Part shown: positions 5,595-6,095 of the stretch, piece by piece | Layout of the letters: each line of letters begins with the position of its first letter | Numbering within the stretch: position 1 is the first letter of the stretch | Source of the DNA: CBETVX01 sp965539935 | Lineage (GTDB): Bacteria; Bacillota; Clostridia; Peptostreptococcales; Caminicellaceae | Assembly (NCBI GenBank): GCA_965539935.1 | Contig: CBETVX010000089.1 | Coordinates: 1 to 6,095 of the forward strand | Direction: 5' to 3' | DNA: 6,095 bases | Notes under the pieces: generated by a model | Database searches by the model: none | What the model saw: only the letters and a program-made list of their open reading frames with translations | Told to the model about the DNA's origin: nothing | Translations under genes and position numbers: made by a program

Positions 5595-5653
5595 TTGATA
5601 CTTTTTACCAAGAGAAGTAAAATTTCAAAATGTTACTTGGTAAAATGTATCAA
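5595..5653 (-). repeat. 18-bp imperfect inverted repeat just after glpP
   Basis: The arms at 5595-5612 and 5636-5653 (TTGATAC...ACCAAG and its complement) pair over 18 positions with a single T-T mismatch (5602 with 5646), around a 23-base loop. Within the loop, TTACTT offers an alternative pairing with AAGTAA. The repeat begins nine bases after the glpP stop. The bases that follow on the minus strand (AAGGATAAAAATAAATC) are A-rich and not U-rich, so it does not look like a standard terminator. It may be a mRNA processing or stabilising element, a protein target, or part of a leader controlled by GlpP. Confidence 0.55.
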
Positions 5654-5662
5654 CACCCTATT

Positions 5663-6095
5663 CTACATATACCATATATCTTCTTTGCTGGTGGAAATAC
5701 CTATGGCTCCAGATTTTAGACTTCCAATCACATCCTCTTTGTCTTTAATAAGACCACCAGTAATCAATGGAATATTAATGTTGTTATTTATATATTTTGT
5801 AACCTTATGCATTATTCCAGGAAGAATCTCAATTGCATCGGGTTTTATATTATTAATGGATTTAATCCCTGAATCAAGTGATAAAGAATCTAATAAAAAT
5901 AATCTTTGTATTGTAAATAGATTATATGATTTTGCAGTTTTTATTAAATTTCCTTTTGTAGTTATAATTCCATCTGGTTTAATATTCTTAGCTATATATT
6001 TTACCGCAAAGGAATCTCCTGAAAACCCTTCCATTAAATCTATATGTACATAAATAGCCATTTTATTTTTTTGAACTTCATTAACTATTTCTTTA
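5663..6095 (-). CDS. glpP: GlpP family glycerol-3-phosphate-responsive antiterminator, partial (5' end outside window)
   Basis: The visible 143 codons, ending in TAG at 5665-5663, give the C-terminal part of a protein whose family is usually about 180-190 residues, so roughly 40 N-terminal residues are missing. The frame stays open through the window edge: an in-frame ATG at 6061 is internal, since conserved sequence continues upstream of it. Family blocks visible in order are VHIDLMEG, GIITTK, IQRLFLLDS, KPDAIEILPGI, ITGGLI and ISTSKEDIW, consistent with a TIM-barrel-like fold that senses G3P. In Bacillus subtilis, GlpP bound to G3P acts on leader mRNA of glp genes to prevent early termination. 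Here the obvious target is the hairpin at 3024-3076 ahead of glpA; the structured spacer at 5529-5653 is a second candidate. No terminator with a U-run separates glpP from the membrane genes, so read-through is possible. Confidence 0.95.
   Translation of the reverse strand, partial: KEIVNEVQKNKMAIYVHIDLMEGFSGDSFAVKYIAKNIKPDGIITTKGNLIKTAKSYNLFTIQRLFLLDSLSLDSGIKSINNIKPDAIEILPGIMHKVTKYINNNINIPLITGGLIKDKEDVIGSLKSGAIGISTSKEDIWYM

Noticed and set aside
5595..5653. The large hairpin after glpP as an intrinsic terminator
   Set aside because: The stem is long but neither strand has a U-run directly after it, so it is recorded as a repeat of unknown role.
5493..6053. Long plus-strand open frame (186 codons) opposite glpP
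   Set aside because: It is antisense to a clearly recognisable GlpP, has no family resemblance and arises from the AT-rich, low-complexity reverse strand.
1..6095. CRISPR arrays, tRNA or rRNA genes, insertion sequences
   Set aside because: No regularly spaced direct repeats, no RNA-gene signatures and no transposase-like sequence were seen on either strand.

Overview
The window looks like a glycerol-utilisation locus from a low-GC, anaerobic Firmicute (Clostridia/Tissierellia-like). The basis is strong AGGAGG-type ribosome sites, AT-rich spacers, TATAAT-type promoters, frequent GTG starts, a GlpP-type antiterminator and a clostridial-style glycerol-3-phosphate (G3P) dehydrogenase set. Genus cannot be fixed from the sequence alone. 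Every gene supported here is on the minus strand, so transcription runs from high to low coordinates. Both edge genes are cut by the window.

Layout in transcription order: (1) the C-terminal three quarters of glpP, a G3P-responsive RNA-binding antiterminator (5663-6095); (2) a 161-bp spacer with three inverted repeats and no convincing promoter; (3) two small, Gly-rich, paralogous membrane proteins (5124-5501 and 4753-5082), which I relate from memory to the Lin0368-type putative glycerol transporter subunits, sitting where glpF would be expected; a cre-like site lies between them; (4) glpK, glycerol kinase (3155-4699); (5) a 151- to 160-bp control region holding a good promoter and a strong terminator-type hairpin with a U-run, which I read as a GlpP-controlled attenuator; (6) a GlpA-like FAD G3P dehydrogenase with a C-terminal BFD-type [2Fe-2S] domain (1510-2994); (7) an FAD/NAD(P) oxidoreductase (229-1494); (8) the start of a DUF1667 cysteine-rich protein (1-228).

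Inferred working: glycerol enters through the two-subunit membrane pair, GlpK traps it as G3P, and the three-gene oxidoreductase set oxidises G3P to dihydroxyacetone phosphate, passing electrons over FAD and Fe-S centres to a second flavoprotein that probably reduces NAD(P)+ or another soluble acceptor. G3P made by GlpK would activate GlpP, which would let RNA polymerase pass the hairpin ahead of the dehydrogenase genes.

The least-described part is the small membrane pair replacing GlpF. Next are the structured spacer in front of it and the GlpK that lacks the usual Firmicute phosphorylation histidine. No RNA genes, insertion sequences, CRISPR arrays or origins were seen, and no gene-free stretch exceeds 300 bases.
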